Notes: generated by a model not told the origin, from the sequence alone. DNA of 64,000 bases from Channallabes apus (GCA_030522415.1 CM060115.1:10418491-10482490); one strand, 5' to 3'. Positions 13,021 to 24,502 are shown, numbered from the stretch's first letter. Translations and numbers: made by a program.

Positions 13021-13393
13021 ACAATTTGGTGCTTTTCTTAGTTAATTAGGAACCCAAACAAGAAGAGACTTTTTTTTTTGTCTCTTGTTGGTGTTATTAA
13101 TTTAGTGCGTTTAGGTTTTACACAAAAATCTTGAATAGTTCGGGGTCAGGGTATAAAATTTAGATTTTCGACTCCGTGCGCAGCTAGCTATAAGGTGGCG
13201 CCGGGACACGTAATGTTCTCCAGCCGAATAGATTTTCACACTCCGCACAGCTGTTTTTCTGTCAAGAAACCCCCGAGCTCATTTTTATCTCTTTGCTGGA
13301 TGACTATCCGCTGCTGTGATGTTAATTAGACTCTCTTTCTGTCTCCCTGTCTCTCCCTGTGTCTCTGTCTGTCTCTTCCTCTCGCTCCTGCAG

Positions 13394-13501
13394 ATGGACC
13401 CGGTTCAGAAAGCAGTCCTGCATCACACACTTGGCATTTCTCCTTTGTCTAAAAGGAAACACGTCTCCTGCAATGTGTGCCAACTGCGATTTAATTCACA
13501 G
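13394..13501 (+). CDS. znf385d: ZNF385D-like exon, N-terminal part of zinc finger 1
   Basis: A 108-bp exon of 36 codons, phase 0 at both ends. A pyrimidine-rich tract and CTGCAG acceptor precede it, and CAG/GTAACA follows. It encodes [14 protein letters not shown], a hallmark of the ZNF385 family, then the first half of a matrin/U1-type C2H2 finger (CNVC, residues 26-29) ending FNSQ. In mammalian members this methionine is internal, after a proline-rich N-terminus, so upstream coding exon(s) are expected outside the window. The ATG may serve as a start only in a short isoform. ZNF385 proteins are nuclear and bind RNA or DNA through these fingers. The MDPVQ spelling also occurs in the A and B paralogues, so this exon alone cannot settle the paralogue. 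Confidence 0.9.
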
Positions 13502-13989
13502 GTAACAAAGACACAGAAAGGGACAATCCACCAGACTCTCATTCAGGAACGGCCAAAATGCCTGAGTCGATGTTCTTTTATTTTTTTTGCTCGTTCACAC
13601 ATTTCTTCACTTTTTATTTTAGTTTTATTTACATTTGACAAAAATATTTCTTTGGCTCTTGGATTCAAGAAAGTAAATCTTAGTGAACCAGTACAAATTT
13701 TCCAGGGGTGTATAATATTAAACATGTTGTTCCTGATGGACGGCAGATATCTAGGACTCTATCAGGTTCGAGTGTTGTTATAGAGGATTTGAAAAATCCC
13801 TAATATAATCCCTAAGTAATCTAACGGGAACCATGAATCTATTCCCCATCAAGGCCAAATAAAATGTTCAGTGCGAAATCAGGCTGAGGTAATTGTAGTG
13901 AAATGAAAATGCTAATATATAATAGTAGTACCAGGATATTGGTCGAAATGTTCCCTAGCATTTTAGAGGGCAGTTAAAACTGGCCTGCT

Positions 13990-14420
13990 TCACCACGGTG
14001 TTATTGTGACAAGACCATGACAGGTCCTACGTGACTTGAACACCAAGAAAGCGGAAACTGTTCACTCTCTCCACTGGGGCTCTGATGATTTAAAAAGGGG
14101 GGCGGTTGGTAGCGCCTCTTCTGCCTTGTTCTTAAGTCCAGTGTCAACTTCTCAGGAGGAGTTTGTTCTCCTGACACCGGTTCTCTAGGTTTTAACCTTA
14201 TTGTTCTTATGAGGTATTAAGTCTACCACATCAGTGTTGTCATCGTTGGAAGTGGCCACATGTGTGAGTCATGTGCACAGTAATAATAGCAGGGGACTCA
14301 ATATACAACCCTGAGGGCTCCCGTGTTCTTGGCGAAGGAAGATGGGACATGTCTGCCTACTTGTATTGCTTGAGATCTGCCTCTTGCTACACATTTCTAG
14401 ACAATATTAGGTAGGTAATG
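13990..14420 (-). pseudogene. Decayed LINE reverse transcriptase fragment
   Basis: On the minus strand the sequence preserves a broken reverse-transcriptase core. There is a GxPQGC..LSPLL-like region at 14320-14280, a THxC/VATH-like stretch, then a degraded F-A-D-D-T-like segment at about 14250-14230. Further on is an ...R-K-like region near 14110. Stops interrupt every frame. This order matches the palm motifs of non-LTR reverse transcriptases; the clade is not resolvable. Confidence 0.6.
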
Positions 14421-15459
14421 CCAGTGAGGGTGCATTTAGAACAGTGGTTGACCACTTGATTTTTCCACTGTTTTTTTTTTATGTATTACAGCTCATGTAC
14501 CGATCTGATGTTGGCCCATCATCTATGCCTTTTTGGATGGGTACTGTACATTGGTTCTACAATTTTGGCTTTCCTGTGGGAACTGGCTAACCTTGGCAAA
14601 ACAGCATATTTTTTTTTACAAGGGTAGTACCAGAAGTAATGCAAAAGTAAGCATAACTTTTATTAACTGACATAGGTTTAGTAGTAATTCTGTCTGTATG
14701 AAAAAGGTATTACAACAGAGTCTCCATGATATTTGATGCATTGGCACCATCGTTAAAAAAAAAAAAAAGTCAGGCCAAAGTTTGCAAGATGGACTTAAAC
14801 ATGGCTGAAGGCCTGTCAGGCCCCAGGCCCTAATACTAACTCAACTGAATGACCCCAAACAAGTTTACTACCTGTGAGTAAACCCACTGCTTTGAAGCGC
14901 CAATGGGAATAAGATGGCATCCAAACAGTTTGAGAAAATTGTTTCCTTCACTTGTTTGAAGGGAGTCTGAACAGAATTTTTATTCCTCACATTCCTCCGA
15001 AATGGAACGGGCCTCTGCTGAGTGCTTTAGTTCAGGGACAGACGGTAAGCGCTGACTTTGGAAATGATGTCCGGCTGTCGTGACCGTATTAGATTTCTCT
15101 CGCCCTAAGATGCAGATAGACGTTGTACTTTGGGGGGAAATATTCAGCAGGTGTGCATTTGAAGTATTAATGTGCTTCAGCTGATTGTACAGCATCATGT
15201 TTAATACTTCAACTTCTTCTTTATTTTTTAATGACACACACATGAATTTTCAGGTACTGTAGCTCAGATGTGCTTGTTTTATGGACTAATTGAAATATAA
15301 GTACTTTGTAAAGACAATTTTTTTATCACCGGTTTAAAACATGCCATTTAGAATGATAGTTTGTCGCTGCCATAACAAATCATCATTGATAATCATAATT
15401 TTTATAAGCATGTTATATTTTTTATTATAATTAATATTATTATATACCAGTAACCTGAT

Positions 15460-15870
15460 GACAGGATCATTGGCACTCAAGGGTCACCCATACCCAAGGG
15501 GACCAAAGGCTAGTCCGTCTGGTCTGTTCCCTAAGAAAAGTCAATGCAAAAAAATGAAATAAAAAAACGTTATTGCTGCCCAGGATATAATGGCACCAGA
15601 CTGCCCAGCGCACCACACACACAAGAACCCAAGACTACCTACCTGGTCTTCAAATTACCCAGATTCCAATTCAAATGAGCACACATGGTATGCCCCAGAC
15701 AACCAAGTCTGATCCATGGGGGACACATGAAGGATTTACTGCCAGTGTCCTGGTGCCGGTCACCCCAGCACTCTAGCCAGAGACCCTGCCGATCCATGGC
15801 CCAAAGGGGCTACAACTGCCCAATTGGCACAAGGGGAATCCAAAACCTAGGTCGATTTTACGCTAATATG
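15460..15870 (+). pseudogene. Tc1-like transposase remnant with internal deletion
   Basis: 15470-15535 corresponds to the helix-turn-helix side of a Tc1 family (a block containing AAGGCTAGTCCGTCTGGTC). 15655-15850 corresponds to the C-terminal end, with PDxxSNEHxWY-like residues, ATGAAGGATTTACTGCCAGT and GTCCTGGTGCCGGTCACC. The middle is missing. The fragment at 27150-27370 derives from the same family. Confidence 0.65.
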
Positions 15871-17559
15871 ATTTTAATGTTATGGGTGATCTATTCTCCT
15901 AGGGATAGAAAATGCTTTTTCCTATTGCTTTAATTTTTTAGCTATGCTCATGGCCATGTGAAAATGTCCCATCTTGCAAAACGCTAAAATGCTGGTGCAA
16001 AATACACAGTTTTATATTTATGTACTCGTAAGAACTGCATTCAATGTTATCTGTTTATCCTTTATGAGTCTCCAATGTCATTGCTTTGAGGTTAAACCTG
16101 TTTCTATAGTAACAGCTCACTCACGGGGATGTGTATGGCTTCATATAATTTAAGTCTAGCAATAAACAGTTTAAACAAAAATTTGTTATTTAACAACAAA
16201 AGAAGTATAACCGCTGCTTAGTGAGAAAGATGAATAAAAGAGGTTTCTATGAGAATGGCTGTTTACAGCTGCTATGACATAAGCGAATACAGGAACTAGC
16301 CTGTACTGCAGATGGAGAAAAAAAATAAGAAGAAGAAGAAATAAATTGAGACGATATACTAGAAGTGCCTGGAGCTGCATACCGTTAGTCCGTCATTGAT
16401 TATTTTCCTACAACGGCACATTCCCAAGTAATTAAATTCCTTACCTAAGTTAAGTTATTGAAGTTTTGTTCATGTTTAAAGTTGAAATTATGCCACAGCG
16501 TCTTGTGTGGTACTGAATGTGGCGACAAATGATCTTTTTACCATTAGTCTTATACCTTATACCAGTGTTAACTACAGAAGCAAACCAGATGTTCTTGGAA
16601 ATAGAGAAAATATGTGAAAAAGTTTTTTTTTTTTTTTTGCTGGATATTTCTTTAACTCTCAGCTACTCAGTTGGATCAGATCAAATCCAACCTGTTAGCT
16701 GCCTTGGATGAAAGCATTTGCCAAATAAATAGATGCGAAAAAAGTCTGGCAGGGTTGGCATGCATAACCGATGAGTGCACAGCACACACATTGTAGCTAA
16801 TTCCACCTTTTCCCCCCCGGGCTTCAACATCATACATCAAGCTATTATTAGAGGCGCTGTAAAACGCACTGATGTTTGCGCGCTCCTTCAGAGAAGGTAT
16901 TACCAAAAAAGGCACGGTCTGCTGAAAACAAGAAACGGCGCCCACAGATACCGTATACGCATGCGTTTTTGTTTTTAGAACTGAGCGATTCCTGCTGTCA
17001 GATGTCACTTTACTATTTAATCCAGAAAAACACCATTTCCATCATCCATTAAGACCGTTATCTATTGTGACTCACCGAGTTATTATATTTGCGTTATTAT
17101 ACCTATCAGAGCCTGATCAGGGATTGTCGGAGTCGGTTCTGCTTTTCCATCATTCATGACATTGCAGCTCGCTGCGAAAAGCCTCGAAGAGATTTTGCAT
17201 TTTAATCGCAGCGTCACGCAGAGGAAGCCTGCCACCCCCACCCCAACTCCCCATCCATCTTTTTTTTTTTTTTTTTACCTTTTTTCTCCTCTTACATTTT
17301 CCCAAAATTTAAATAGGCATTTGAGCGCTTTGGCTCAGGGTTAGATGTTGGGCTCATTTCAATTTATTTGGAAACGATATCAGACTTTCATGACATTCAG
17401 TGATTCCGAATGTTTTGAGCGAAGATGTAGTTGAGAACTTTCTGGGACACTTTTATCATCGATTAATCAACACTTTCTGACCAATCAGACAAGACATTTT
17501 AACAGTGCTGTGGGTTAAGTAATAATCAACGATGAAGTGATGTGATACACCTTGGCATG

Positions 17560-17722
17560 AAGTTACTTCACCCTGTACACGGACATGGAAGCCTATCTTA
17601 TGGGACTTGGGGCATGAGGTGGGGTACACCCTGGACATGGTCCTGATCCATCTTATAGCAATTTAGAAGCGCCGATCGATCTGCCTGACTGTGGGAGGAA
17701 ACCAGAGTACTCTGGTTGGAGA
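17560..17722 (-). mobile_element. SINE family A, strongly decayed
   Basis: Retains ATGAGGTGGGGTACACCCTG, GACATGGTCCTGATCCATC and TGTGGGAGGAAACCAGAGTA in reverse orientation; other parts are lost. It lies about 40 bp from another SINE in the opposite orientation. Confidence 0.65.
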
Positions 17723-17761
17723 ATATACATAATATGAAATAATTACAAATGAATGCCTTCT

Positions 17762-18012
17762 AGGTGTCACAGTGGCTAAGTGGTTAAAAATCTGGTCTTG
17801 CGCTTCCAGCGTCCGGGTGCGTGGAGTTCTCCTGTGCTTGATAGGTTTCCTTCCACAGTCATGCAGATACGGCTAATTGGCGTTTCCAAATTGCCTGTAG
17901 GGTATGAGCTCTGAGATGGATTGGGACTCCATCCAGGATGTACCTGACCTTGTACCTCGAGTCCCTTGGGATACGCTTCAGGCTTCCAGGATAAGAGGAT
18001 GAGTGAGTGAGT
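17762..18012 (+). mobile_element. SINE family A, diverged
   Basis: The plus-orientation head reads AGGTGTCACAGTGGCTAAGTGG, with a recognisable A box. TTTCCTTCCACAGTC, GGCTAATTGGCGTTTCCAAA and a GATACGCTTCAGG block follow, and the copy ends in a (GAGT)n tail instead of (GAAT)n. Confidence 0.75.
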
Positions 18013-18919
18013 GAGTAAACACCTTCTTATAGTAGAACTCACTAAACTGTGATTAAACGTTTTTCTTTATTAAATAAGAGCAGGTTTTTATCTGTTCATT
18101 AGGAGTTCCCATGTTCCCGGGAATGAGGTGTTGCTTTTAAAAAGCTGACGTATAAAAAAATCAATCTGCTGTCGCAATTAAATATTGTTGGCACAACTGT
18201 CTGAGCTGTGCTGATGTAGCAAATCAGTTAACACCTTCTGACCAATCAGATTAGAGAATGCAACACGAAATCAGGTTAGAGAATTTGAATGTGCCGCTTG
18301 GTAGTTGCAGAACGCAAATCCTCAGGGGCCGTAGCGCTCGTTTGATTGATTGATGACATTATTTAACTTTATAAAGACTTGCTGAAGAAGAATCTCTTCT
18401 TCAGCGAAGCCAATTCTTCCATATGGGTCTCTTAATGAAAGATTGATGGCAGTTGAAATTACACCAAACATCTATTCGCATCACGCTCTGTCTTCGCAGT
18501 CGACTGCTATAAATGGATGGATGGAGGCATATGACACCGCGTTTGTCTCGCCGTTATCAGCGTTCTCATAACAATATGCAACTAAGAAGACGTACTCGCA
18601 AATCCAAAAGGCATAAATCTGTAAGGTCCATCGCTTCCATCTCGATTTCAGAGCATTTTTTCATTTTAGTGTGAGCTTATCGTGTACACCGGGACATCCA
18701 TTTCACATTTCACAGACGTTTATTTCTTTCTCCGTATGTATGTGATGGAATGAAATTAAAGGTGCGGTGGGTGATTTTACAACAACCATGAGGCAGAACT
18801 TGATTTGAGGTCTGCAGCGGTTTCTGAGACAAAGTTTACTGCTGTAGCAAAGAGGGTTTGAATCGTAACACAAATCAGTTATTTGTAGACGCAAACAGCA
18901 TAAAAACCATAATCAAAAT

Positions 18920-19160
18920 GGTGTTGAGGGTTGTGGGTTTGAATCTCGCCTATATGCATGGAGTTTGCATGCGTTCTCTGTGCTCAGTGGGTTGTCACAC
19001 TCCAAAGACATGCGGTATAAGCTGATTAGTGTTTGCTCGTAGTTTACGCTTGGGTGTCTGAGTGTGTGTGCTTGTGCCCAGTGATGTGTTGGCAAACTAT
19101 CTACCTCGCCTTGTACACTGACTTCCCTGGGATAGGCTCCAGTTTCCTGGGACAGGCTCC
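18920..19160 (+). mobile_element. SINE family A, diverged
   Basis: Begins near the B box (GGGTTTGAATCTCGCC). It continues with the ATGGAGTTTGCATG block, the CCAAAGACATGCGG block and a GGGATAGGCTCCAG end, which is duplicated once at 19133-19163. Confidence 0.7.
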
Positions 19161-19286
19161 AGACTGGAAGGCCATAATAACTTGGGAATCCCAAGATTTT
19201 TCCTATTGTGTTGGTAATTTGAAAAGACTGTATGGCTAAAATTATTAGATGAGTTGTAAAAATGAAACCGTCCAAAGATAATATTA

Positions 19287-20510
19287 CAAACCGGATTCCA
19301 AAAAAGTTGGGACACTAAACAAATTGTGAATAAAAACTGAATGCAATGATGTGGAGATGGCAAATGTCAATATTTTATTCAGAATAGAACATAGATGACA
19401 GATCAAAAGTTTAATCTGAGAAAATGTATAAAAAAAGTTGGGACAAGTAGCAATAAGAGGCTGGAAAAAGTAAATTTGAGCATAACGAAGAGCTGGAAGA
19501 CCAATTAACAGTAATTAGATTAATTGGCAACATGATTGGGTATAAAAAGAGCTTCTCAGAGTGGCAGTGTCTCTCCATTGTCAGTGAACACAATCCATCG
19601 TGCCATCCGCCGTTGCCAGCTGAAACTCTACAGTGCAAAGAAGAAGCCATTTCTAAGCAAGATCCACAAGCACAGGCGTTTTCATTGGGCCAGGGATCAT
19701 TTAAAATGGAGTGTGGCAAAATGGAAGACTGTTCTGTGGTCAGACGAGTCACGATTCGAAGTTCTTGTTGGAAATGTAGGACGCCATGTTATCCGGACCA
19801 AAGAGGACAAGGACAACCCAAGTTATCAACGCTCAGTTCAGAAGCCTGCATCTCTGATGGTATGGGGTTGCATGAGTGCGTGTGGCATGGGCAGCTTGCA
19901 TGTCTGGAAAGGCACCATCAATGCAGAAAAATATATTCAGGTTCTAGAACAACATCTAGTCATCTCTTTCAGGGAAGACCATGCATTTTTCAACAAGATA
20001 ATGCCAGACCACATTCTGCATCAATCACAACATCATGGCTGCGTAGGAGAAGGATCCGGGTACTGAAATGGCCAGTCTGCAGTCCAGATCTTTCGCCTAT
20101 AGAGAACATTTGGTGCATCATAAAGAGGAAGGTGCGACAAAGAAGGCCCAAGACGATTGAACAGTTAGAGGCCTGTATTAGACAAGAATGGGAGAGCATT
20201 CCTATTTCTAAACTTGAGAAACTGGTCTCCTCGGTCCCCAGACGTCTGTTGAGTGTTGTAAGAAGAAGGGGAGATGCCACACAGTGGTGAAAATGGCCTT
20301 GTCCCAACTTTTTTGGGATTTGTTGACACCATGACATTTTGATTCACCATATTTTTCCCTTAAAATGATACATTTTCTCAGTTTAAACTTTTGTTCTGTG
20401 ATTTGTGTTCTATTCTGAATAAAATATTGACATTTGCCATCTCCACATCATTGCATTCAGTTTTTATTCACAATTTGTTTAGTGTCCCAACTTTTTTGGA
20501 ATTCGGTTTG
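19287..20510 (+). mobile_element. Tc1/mariner element with IR/DR ends and TA duplication
   Basis: Bounded by TA (19285-19286 and 20511-20512). The terminal inverted repeats are about 160-210 bp. Each carries an outer and an inner copy of the motif AAAAAAGTTGGGACA (19298-19314 and 19427-19446; reversed at 20299-20318 and 20483-20499). This is the IR/DR arrangement known for Sleeping Beauty-type Tc1 elements. The interior carries one frameshifted transposase remnant. The outer 115 bp of both ends are nearly identical, suggesting fairly recent activity. Confidence 0.92.
19536..20290 (+). pseudogene. Tc1 transposase, N-terminally deleted and frameshifted
   Basis: The first part (19536-about 19990) encodes the linker and start of the DDE domain: NTIHRAIRR, then WARDHLKWS and WSDESRF with the first catalytic Asp, then LMVWGCMS. 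The second part, in another frame from about 19970 to 20290, carries QQDNARPHSA with the second Asp and SPDLSPIENIW, whose Glu is 34 residues later (DD34E). At least one frameshift lies near 19975-20000. The N-terminal paired-like DNA-binding domain is essentially absent, so the product could not act alone. Confidence 0.9.
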
Positions 20511-20737
20511 TAGGTTAAACATCAGAACTAATAGCCTTAATCATAAGCAATAGTGATTACCTGGAAAAGGATTTAGTTCGACTAAAATTACGATGTTATT
20601 ATACTTAGCATTAAAGCGCAAACTCAACTTTTCAGAGCTCATAGGGTGTGAAGCTCTAAAGAGGTGATAATGACAAGTTTGGATGATCATATTGAGTTTT
20701 GTTGTAGTGATATACTGTAGTAATGCAATTAAACCAC

Positions 20738-21067
20738 TCACTTACTCATTCTCGATACTGCTAATCCAGTAAGAGTTATGGGAGGCCTGGAGCCCGTCCC
20801 AGGGCACTAACCACGGTACACTCTGTATGGGGTGCCAGTCCATCACAGGCCACTTAGACAGGCCAATTAGCCTACCTGATATCTTTGGACTGTCAGAGGA
20901 AACCGGAGTACCCGGGGAGAACCCACCAAGCACGTGGAGAACATGTACTGTAATGTCCTTGCACACAGACAACACAGACGCACACAGACGCACACAGTCC
21001 TTGCACAATCGAACCCTCAACCCTGGAGGTACGAGGCGACAGTGCGTACCATTACACCACTGTGCCG
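20738..21067 (-). mobile_element. SINE family A
   Basis: Reverse orientation from an (ACTC)n-like tail through GGGAGGCCTGGAGCCCGTCC, GATATCTTTGGACTGTCAGA and a CAGACG-rich insertion, to CACTGTGCCGCC at the tRNA-like head. Confidence 0.85.
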
Positions 21068-21143
21068 CCTCAATTAAAAACACACCACTACATTTAGGCC
21101 GAAATTGCTCACAGCAATAATAAATGAGATTCAGGTTTGTATA

Positions 21144-22764
21144 CAGTGGTGTGAAAAACTATTTGCCCCCTTCCTGATTTCTTATTCTTTTGCATGTTTG
21201 TCACACAAAATGTTTCTGATCATCAAACACATTTAACTATCTGTCAAAGATAACACAAGTAAACACAAAATGCAGTTTTTAAATGAGGGGTTTTATTATT
21301 TAGGGAGAAAAAAATTCCAAACCTACATGGCCCTGTGTGAAAAAGTAATTGCCCCCTGAACCTAATTCCTGGTTGGGCCACCCTTAGCAGCAATAACTGC
21401 AATCAAGCGTCTGCGATAACTTGCAACGAGTCTTTTACAGCGCTCTGGAGGAATTTTGGCCCACACATCTTTGCAGAATTGTTGTAATTCAGCTTTATTT
21501 GAGGGTTTTCTAGCATGAACCGCCTTTTTAAGGTCATGCCACAACATCTCAATAGGATTCAGGTCAGGACTTTGACTAGGCCACTCCAAAGTCTTCATTT
21601 TGTTTTTCTTCAGCCATTCAGAGGTGGATTTGCTGGTGTGTTTTGGGTCATTGTCCTGCTGCAGCACCCAAGATCGCTTCAGCTTGAGTTGATGAACAGA
21701 TGGCCGGACATTCTCCTTCAGGATTTTTTGGTAGACAGTAGAATTCATGGTTCCATCTATCACAGCAAGCCTTCCAGGTCCTGAAGCAGCAAAACAACCC
21801 CAGACCATCACACTACCACCACCATATTTTACTGTTGGTATGATGTTCTTTTTCTGAAATGCTGTGTTACTTTTACGCCAGATGTAACGGGACAAGCACC
21901 TTCCAAAAAGTTCAACTTTTGTCTCGTCGGTCCACAAGGTATTTTCCCAAAAGTCTTGGCAATCATTGAGATGTTTTTTTAGCAAAATTGAAACAAGCCT
22001 TAATGTTCTTTTTGCTTAAAAGTGGTTTGCGCCTTGGAAATCTGCCATGCAGGCCATTTTTGCCCAGTCTCTTTCTTATGGTGGAGTCGTGAACACTGAC
22101 CTTAATTGAGGCAAGTGAGGCCTGCAGTTCTTTAGATGTTGTCCTGGGGTCTTTTGTGGCCTCTTGGATGAGTCGTCTCTGCGCTCTTGGGGTAATTTTG
22201 GTCGGCCGGCCACTCCTGGGAAGGTTCACCACTGTTCCATGTTTTTGCCATTTGTGGATAATGGCTCTCACTGTGGTTCGCTCGAGTCCCAAAGCTTTAG
22301 AAATGGCTTTATAACCTTTACCAGACTGATAGATCTCAATTACTTTTGTTCTCATTTGTTCCTGAATTTCTTTGGATCTTGGCATGATGTCTAGCTTTTG
22401 AGGTGCTTTTGGTCTACTTCTCTGTGTCAGGTAGCTCCTATTTAAGTGATTTCTTGATTGAAACAGGTGTGGCAGTAATCAGGCCTGGGGGTGACTACAG
22501 AAATTGAACTCAGGTGTGATAAACCACAGTTAAGTTATTTTTTAACAAGGGGGGCAATCACTTTTTCACACAGGGCCATGTAGATTTGGAGTTTTTTTTC
22601 TCCCTTAATAACGTAAACCTTCATTTAAAAACTGCATTTTGTGTTCAATTATGTTATCTTTGACTAATAGTTAATGGTTTTTGATGAGCAGAAACATTTA
22701 AGTGTGACAAACATGCAAAAGAATAAGAAATCAGGAAGGGGGCAAATAGTTTTTCACACCACTG
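21144..22764 (-). mobile_element. Near-complete Tc1/mariner element with long IR/DR ends
   Basis: Flanked by TA on both sides (21142-21143 and 22765-22766). Inverted repeats of about 215 bp (21144-21359 and 22549-22764) begin CAGTGGTGTGAAAAACTATT. Each has an inner repeat of the GTGTGAAAAAGTRATTGCCC type. The interior holds a transposase gene on the minus strand that is complete apart from one frameshift. Of the DNA transposons in this window it is the closest to intact. Confidence 0.95.
21362..22385 (-). pseudogene. Tc1 transposase with a single frameshift
   Basis: The start at 22385 opens a 140-residue frame with the bipartite paired-like HTH: EQMRTKVIEIYQSGKGYKAI, then a GRP(T)K AT-hook-like linker at residues about 60-63 and a second HTH. 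Frame changes near 21970-21985 within a run of seven A on the coding strand. The second frame continues WTDETKVELFG (first catalytic Asp), GGGSVMVWGCF, QQDNDPKHTS (second Asp) and SPDLNPIEMLW (Glu, 34 residues later) to its stop at 21362. Total length, about 340 residues, is normal for Tc1. No other stop or gap is visible. The frameshift should inactivate it. Confidence 0.93.
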
Positions 22765-23072
22765 TATTTGCCGTTCCATCAAGAGTGAAGTTCAAGAACC
22801 GTGAAGTTCATTGACTCATTCGGGTTCAAAACCCAGACGCTTAAGCGCTTATGAAATCGAACATAAAACAGGATACAAAAACTAAACTATAGTTTGAGGC
22901 CATGTGAATAATGGTTGTCAAAAGAAGTAAGTGAAATATTTATGCGAGTGCATGTTTAGACATCCGCATGCCAGTCAGTAAGGGAGAGCGCTCCTCACAC
23001 TCCTGTCTCGGCTTGTCAGCGACCTGACAGAGGTCTTATTTATCCTTATTTATCCTTCCTTTTCCACCGCAG

Positions 23073-23180
23073 GCAATGACAGACAGTGGGACGGGGGAAC
23101 ACATTCAAGTAAACAAGGGCAGACGACTGTTTGTCTATGAGTTCCTGTCCAAGCGAATCATAATAATCCTGGCTCTAAAG
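23073..23180 (+). other. Possible cassette exon or conserved noncoding block in intron
   Basis: A 108-bp stretch between a strong acceptor (CCTTTTCCACCGCAG) and a plausible donor (AAAG/GTGAAT). It is open for all 36 codons in the phase (0-0) that matches its neighbours. The translation begins AMTDSGTGEHIQVNKG and resembles no domain I know. If spliced in, it would insert 36 residues into zinc finger 1 between the Cys pair and the His pair. The flanks (22950-23270) also look unique and could be a conserved enhancer. Coding status is unproven. Confidence 0.25.
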
Positions 23181-23749
23181 GTGAATTCGGATGTCACTTG
23201 TTGTTAGGAGGCACTGACAGTGCAAGTGCTACTGCATTAATAATAATCCTGTGTCCTTGCTGTGTAGATCGGGAATAAACCTCATGTATTCGTCTGAAGG
23301 TTTGTACAACGAACGAAGGAAAAAAACTATAACAGGATCAATTTAGGAAAACAAATTGGACTTGACTTTTAATAATGAAAATGTTGTTCTTTTTTTGCAT
23401 GATCCTGCCTTGGATTTTATATTTAATTCCCTGGGTTATGCATGACAGTGTCAAGTTCAATGCATACTGTAAATATATTTATTGCTAAATATTCCCAAGT
23501 TCTGGAAATGCACATTACTTCGTATTGCAGTAACTTTTTTTTTTTTTTTTTTTTTCCGACTACCTTACCTTTTATTATGGTGCACAATTTGGTGGTTGAG
23601 TCATGTGTGAAAATGATTCCTCTTACCCCCAGAACCACCCTTTCACAATTTGAGTCTTGAAATTGACCAATCCCTTAAGGGAAGAAAAACTCCATATATG
23701 TGATAACCTGGTGATTCAGAACAGTAAGGTCGTCAGCTGAATACATTTT

Positions 23750-23940
23750 ATTGCCACATAACGTTTCTAAGCCCAGACCTGACCAACTGAAGCAACCCTA
23801 CCTGAAGAGGCTTATACAGTGGCCACTATGCATGATGGGTGCATCGCTTCTTGAGCTTCGCTTCTTACCCTGACGCACCCATCGCTCTGGTGTAGGGTCA
23901 ACCTGGACTCAGCAGACCACATGACCTTTTCACGTTGCTC
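23750..23940 (-). pseudogene. Tc1-like transposase fragment
   Basis: The reverse complement contains the GTCATGTGGTCTGCTGAGTC (WSAES-like catalytic region) and CAGAGCGATGGGTGCGTCAG blocks shared with 795-895. Same family, opposite orientation, heavily truncated. Confidence 0.7.
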
Positions 23941-23997
23941 CAAAATCCAATCTAGCAACCTGACGGCTTTTTTTCTATTTAGTGTCACTAATAAGTG

Positions 23998-24374
23998 GTA
24001 GGCGGCGCGGTGGTCTAGTGGTTAGCACTGTCGCCTTGCACCTCCAGGGTCTGGGTTCGATTCCCCAGCCAGGCTCGATTCCCGTCTCTGTGTGCATGGA
24101 GTTTGCATGTTCTCCCCGTGCTTGGTGGGTTTCCTCCGGGTACTCCGGTTTCCTCCCACAGTCCAAAGATATGCACGTTAGGCTAATTGGTGTTCCTAAA
24201 TTGCCCGTAGTGTGTGATTGGGTGTGTGAGTGTGTGTACAGTATGTGTGTGTGCCCTGCGATGAATTGGCACGCTGTCCAGGGTGTACCCTGCCTCCTGG
24301 GATAGGCTCCAGGTCCCCCGCGACCCTGAACACAGGATTAAGCGTTATAGAATATGAATGAATGAATGAATGAA
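23998..24374 (+). mobile_element. SINE family A, full length with 9-bp target duplication
   Basis: Starts GGCGGCGCGGTGGTCTAGTG (A box), has B box GGGTTCGATTCC, then the conserved body, a GT-rich section and a (GAAT)n tail. The direct repeat TAATAAGTG occurs at 23989-23997 and 24375-24383, confirming insertion by target-primed retrotransposition. Confidence 0.93.
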
Positions 24375-24471
24375 TAATAAGTGTTTTTCTTGAATTCTCA
24401 TCACATTGTGTGTATGGAAATCGCATTACTTTCACTGTTAAACATACTGTAGCTCTGACTTCTTCTGTCCA

Positions 24472-24502
<31 letters not shown>

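Larger units (their letters stand above)
1..13393. other. Upstream region of znf385d-like gene, probably intron or 5' flank
   Basis: No host coding exon is recognisable here. The region holds the foldback/hAT complex, a MITE, Tc1 and SINE remnants listed separately, plus AT-rich single-copy-looking DNA. I see nothing definable in 1146-2774, 7373-9094, 9206-10090 and 11240-12756. The first visible exon begins right after an AG acceptor, and the family has protein sequence N-terminal to this point. The stretch is therefore more likely intron than promoter. Confidence 0.6.

Noticed and set aside
13316..13783. 155-codon open frame around the first visible exon
   Set aside because: Upstream residues are the pyrimidine tract and downstream ones follow a GTAACA donor; the exon is only 108 bp.
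23998..24070. tRNA gene-like A and B boxes (also at 10577, 26847, 33775, 50716, 52327 and 60718)
   Set aside because: The boxes belong to SINE heads. There is no intact cloverleaf and each is followed by the SINE body and tail.
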